Shown here: positions 7,745-7,951 of the stretch, in pieces | Numbering within the stretch: position 1 is the stretch's first letter | Layout: each line of letters starts with the position of its first letter | Assembly: GCA_902465145.1 (NCBI GenBank) | Contig: CABQMD010000036.1 | Span: 1-7,951, forward strand | Source: an uncultured Succinatimonas sp. | GTDB lineage: Bacteria > Pseudomonadota > Gammaproteobacteria > Enterobacterales > Succinivibrionaceae | DNA length: 7,951 nt | Direction: 5' to 3' | The notes under the pieces: model-generated | The model's input: the letters and a program-made list of their open reading frames with translations, nothing else | The model's database searches: none | What the model was told of the DNA's origin: nothing | Program-made: the position numbers and the translations under genes

Positions 7745-7779
7745 TTAAAGATAGCATTTTTAGAACAGGATAATCACAT

Positions 7780-7950
7780 ATGGCCCGTGGCGTAAATAAA
7801 GTAATACTAATCGGTAATTTGGGTGACGAACCTACAGTCAGAACAACCAATACAGGTCGTTCCGTTGCTTCCATTTCCATGGTCACTAATGAATCCCGTC
7901 GTAACGCAGAAACCGGCGAGTATACCGAATTTGCCGAATGGAGCACTTAG
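7780..7950 (+). pseudogene. ssb: single-stranded DNA-binding protein, N-terminal part only, premature stop at the window edge
   Basis: SSB coats single-stranded DNA during replication, recombination and repair and recruits partners through its acidic C-terminal tip. The 56 visible codons encode the start of the OB fold: MARGVNKVILIGNLGDEP, then the VASISMVTNESRR strand and the TGEYTEFAEW segment, matching gammaproteobacterial SSB up to the conserved EW (residues 53-54). The family continues EWHRVV, but here the codons after W54 read AGC ACT TAG. Skipping the two bases AG after TGG would restore TGG CAC (W-H). The break falls in the last nine bases of the window, so a sequencing or assembly error at a contig end is the likeliest cause. 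A living cell is not expected to lack SSB, which is essential in E. coli. The remaining two thirds of the gene are outside the window. AGGA at 7767-7770 is a suitable RBS, nine bases upstream. The gene is divergent from uvrA. Identity is firm; its broken state is doubtful. Confidence 0.85.
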
Positions 7951-7951
7951 A

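Larger units (their letters stand above)
7505..7779. other. uvrA-ssb divergent intergenic region
   Basis: This 275-base AT-rich gap must hold the promoters of both uvrA and ssb. I found no open reading frame of note and no tRNA-like structure. In E. coli the equivalent region has LexA boxes of the form CTGT-N8-ACAG; scanning every CTG and CAG here gave no such box. What can be seen is a 13-bp palindrome (7566-7578), a 19-bp hairpin (7594-7612), a T7 run near 7690 without a convincing stem before it, a second GGATCC-centred palindrome CGGATCCG (7715-7722), and a possible -10 for ssb (7739-7744). A weak minus-strand -10, TACTAT (7561-7566), could serve uvrA. Confidence 0.7.

Noticed and set aside
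7728..7946. 72-codon minus-strand open frame over the ssb start and its upstream region
   Set aside because: It is antisense to the conserved SSB N-terminus and to the ssb leader, and its product resembles nothing I know.
1..7951. GATC tetramers seem frequent, suggesting Dam methylation
   Set aside because: I did not make an exact count, and in coding DNA the density may follow from Asp and Ile codon use, so it supports no claim.
1..7951. Possible defence island, prophage, integron or novel multi-gene system
   Set aside because: Every complete gene is a housekeeping or common conserved family in ordinary single-gene or two-gene units. There are no integrases, transposases, toxin-antitoxin pairs or repeat arrays.

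Overview
The window looks like ordinary chromosomal DNA from a moderately AT-rich gammaproteobacterium. The evidence is divergent uvrA and ssb (the Escherichia coli arrangement), a UvrA and PmbA that align along their whole length with the enterobacterial proteins from memory, and an SSB that begins MARGVNKVILIGNLG. A gut or rumen member of an Aeromonadales-like lineage would fit the base composition and the BASS-type transporter, but that is a guess. The odd length and an SSB reading frame that breaks in the last bases suggest this is a whole short contig with an unreliable right end.

Layout: bases 1-56 hold a short upstream region with a possible -10 box and RBS. gpmI (+, 57-1595) encodes cofactor-independent phosphoglycerate mutase. 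It converges on pmbA (-, 1697-3052), the TldE-like half of the TldD/TldE protease, with one bidirectional hairpin terminator between them. pmbA diverges from a BASS/SBF-like membrane transporter (+, 3202-4230) across an AT-rich gap containing an 8-bp dyad. The transporter converges, across a second strong hairpin, on a small DUF2750-like gene (-, 4270-4659). That gene lies directly downstream of uvrA (-, 4670-7504), and its RBS overlaps the uvrA stop codon, so the two are almost certainly co-transcribed and perhaps translationally coupled. A 275-bp gap separates uvrA from the divergent ssb (+, from 7780), of which only the first 56 codons are present.

The genes do not form one pathway: glycolysis, peptide or protein processing, transport, nucleotide excision repair and single-strand DNA binding sit side by side as housekeeping units. 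The points worth a second look are regulatory or architectural. They are the uvrA-ssb gap, which lacks the CTGT-N8-ACAG SOS box but carries two palindromes; the uvrA-DUF2750 pair; the dyad in front of the transporter; and the premature stop in ssb. I see no mobile element, CRISPR array, tRNA, rRNA or recognisable riboswitch, and nothing that amounts to an undescribed multi-gene system.
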